This document shows positions 62,727-64,000 of a stretch of DNA of 64,000 nucleotides, piece after piece. The stretch's first letter is position 1. Each line of letters opens with the position of its first letter. The DNA is from [Phialemoniopsis] sp. UDSM-2020 (lineage: Eukaryota > Ascomycota > Sordariomycetes > Thyridiales > Thyridiaceae): the NCBI GenBank assembly GCA_018873225.1, contig JAEILZ010000001.1:8308001-8372000 (forward strand), in the 5' to 3' direction. The position numbers and the translations under genes are program-made. The notes below the pieces were generated by a model, which was given only the letters and a program-made list of their open reading frames with translations, had not been told where the DNA came from and did not search any database.

Positions 62727-64000
62727 CTAAGTCAATGCTGGGTGATTTGGTGGCGGATCATATGCCTTCTCATAGTGCCCATCATGTAGTCCACCCTGCA
62801 CTTGACTGTACTGCGGCTCAGCAGGCATCTGCAACGGGTCCAGCTCGAGGACATGTGTCGAAGGTTCGACTTCGACGAGCTGATACCGCTCCGAGACCTT
62901 GCCTTCCAAGCCTTCCTTCGCTCCGTCTTCGAGAGAAATGTCGTTAGCCCTTTGAAACTACCATGCCAGCATTGGGAGGGATACTTACGGGCGAAGATGG
63001 AGATGAGATCTATCGCCACTGGAACCCACGTGGCCAGAGCAAAGATCTGCCCGAAACTCCACTGACTGTCTTGATTCGTTGATCCCATGATGCGCTCGAA
63101 ATAGCGCCGGTACTCTGTGAAGAGCCCCAACATAACCCACATCAGAACACAGCAGAAAATACCATTCAGGACCTTGACAGTCTTGCCAATGACGTGCCAC
63201 ACTTTGGACTTTGACACGAGCTTATCGACCCAAGCTCGGACAGCAATCGGGGCCCACCCAAACAGGTGCCAGAGCATGTTTACGATGAGCAGTGCTTCTG
63301 CGCACATGAGTGTACCGTCTTGGACCCATCTGAGATCCTCCGGATCGCACTGAACCTGCCAGAACACATCGGTCGTGGCAGAGTCTCGGTCAAGCAGCCT
63401 CAACAGCTGCGTGGTGCTAGTCCGCATGTTCAGATAGAGGGCTGATACGACGAATGCGAGAATGACGATGATCGTCCACATGATGAGCCTCGTCTTGCGT
63501 CTTCGCAGATCTCTCGAAACCATTTGGAGGAGTAAAGGTGGGAATAGAGAGAAGACTGCGAGATAGCTCGAGTTCTCAAGACCATAGATAGAGTGAGTCT
63601 TGTCCGGGTGTATTCTCGACGAGCCGTGGCGGTAGCTGGAGGCGACCAGCATGGCGATGGCAAAGAGCTGTCCAGCATCGATGAACCCGGGCAATGATTC
63701 CTGAAATGCGAGGGTGGTCTTGTCCCAGGCCCGGGTCCATTTCGAGTCTCCGGAGAAAGGCTTGAACTTCTCCACCGCGAGAACAACAAAGTAGAGCGTG
63801 GAAAAGATAGCGGCGAGATAATAGACAGCCATCACCTAGAAATTGCGGAGATTGAGTCAGACATTGCTTGAAGTCAAAACATGGAAGGTTAAGAACTCTG
63901 CTTACCCCGATGCCTGCCAGATCCGAGTCGCCGCTCCACCGAAGTTCTTTGCACAACTCCACCGGACAATCCCACAACGGGAAATGATAGAACTGCTGCC
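62727..64000 (-). CDS. Multi-pass membrane protein of unknown function, 5' end outside the window
   Basis: The gene enters from the right edge. Visible exons in coding order are 63906 to beyond 64000, 62989-63835 and 62727-62930. The first junction joins DSDLAGIG to VMAVYYLAAIF, the second joins LISIFA to PKEGLEGKVSERYQ, and the 58-base second intron has GTAAGT. At least five or six hydrophobic segments are present: AVYYLAAIFSTLYFVVLAV, the DAGQLFAIAMLVASSY region, YLAVFSLFPPLLLQM, LIMWTIIVILAFVVSALYL, MCAEALLIVNMLWHLFGW and FCCVLMWVMLGLF. The first visible exon has a cysteine pair (WDCPVELCKELRW) that may be luminal. The carboxyl tail is hydrophilic and acidic. It resembles uncharacterised fungal integral membrane proteins. 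I know no function. Confidence 0.75.

Overview
The window looks like chromosomal DNA of a filamentous ascomycete (Pezizomycotina, probably a Sordariomycete). Genes are split by many 50-100 base introns with GTAAGT/GTATGT-type donors, CTAAC/CTGAC-like branch sites and YAG acceptors. The families are typical of such fungi: zinc-cluster and C2H2 regulators with the fungal-specific domain, Dal5-, DHA- and siderophore-type MFS carriers, fungal P450s, GH95/GH35 glycosidases and a cAMP-receptor-like GPCR. I see no tRNA, rRNA, transposase, CRISPR or prokaryotic feature. Exon structures were built by hand from splice signals and protein-family continuity.

Region 1 (1-4.3 kb) is a head-to-head nucleotide-metabolism pair: dihydroorotase (ura4 type, minus) and an eleven-exon PRPP synthetase (plus) containing a 7-base exon. 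Region 2 (5-6.9 kb) is a Dal5-like permease, followed by a 4.4 kb stretch with no gene I can support. Region 3 (11.3-17 kb) has three oxidoreductases: a flavin monooxygenase fused to a C-terminal DUF6314-like domain, a D-2-hydroxyacid dehydrogenase and an Adh6-like zinc alcohol dehydrogenase.

Region 4 (18.6-37 kb) is a compact accessory cluster with no polyketide, peptide or terpene backbone enzyme: a vanillyl-alcohol-oxidase-type flavoenzyme, a C2H2/fungal-domain regulator, a phenol-hydroxylase-type flavin monooxygenase, a P450, a DHA1 carrier, a SAM methyltransferase, a Zn2Cys6 regulator and a DHA2 carrier. Two divergent pairs (monooxygenase/P450 and methyltransferase/Zn2Cys6 regulator) suggest shared promoters. 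The content fits oxidation, methylation and export of a small, probably phenolic, compound. The substrate is not known.

Region 5 (38-48 kb) is sparse: a small predicted tail-anchored coiled-coil protein recovered only by joining three exons (one junction a GC-AG intron), a very short uncertain gene behind a pyrimidine-rich promoter, an orphan 191-residue ORF, another FAD monooxygenase and a siderophore-type MFS carrier.

Region 6 (48-56.5 kb) is a glycan-degradation island: GH95 alpha-L-fucosidase, GH35 beta-galactosidase and a second, different GH95. The first two are divergent around a promoter dense in CreA-type sites. Together they could strip fucose then galactose from fucosylated side chains such as those of xyloglucan. 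Region 7 (57.5-64 kb) holds a cAMP-receptor-like GPCR with a histidine-rich tail, a 3.2 kb gap and the 3' part of a multi-pass membrane protein gene that runs off the right edge.
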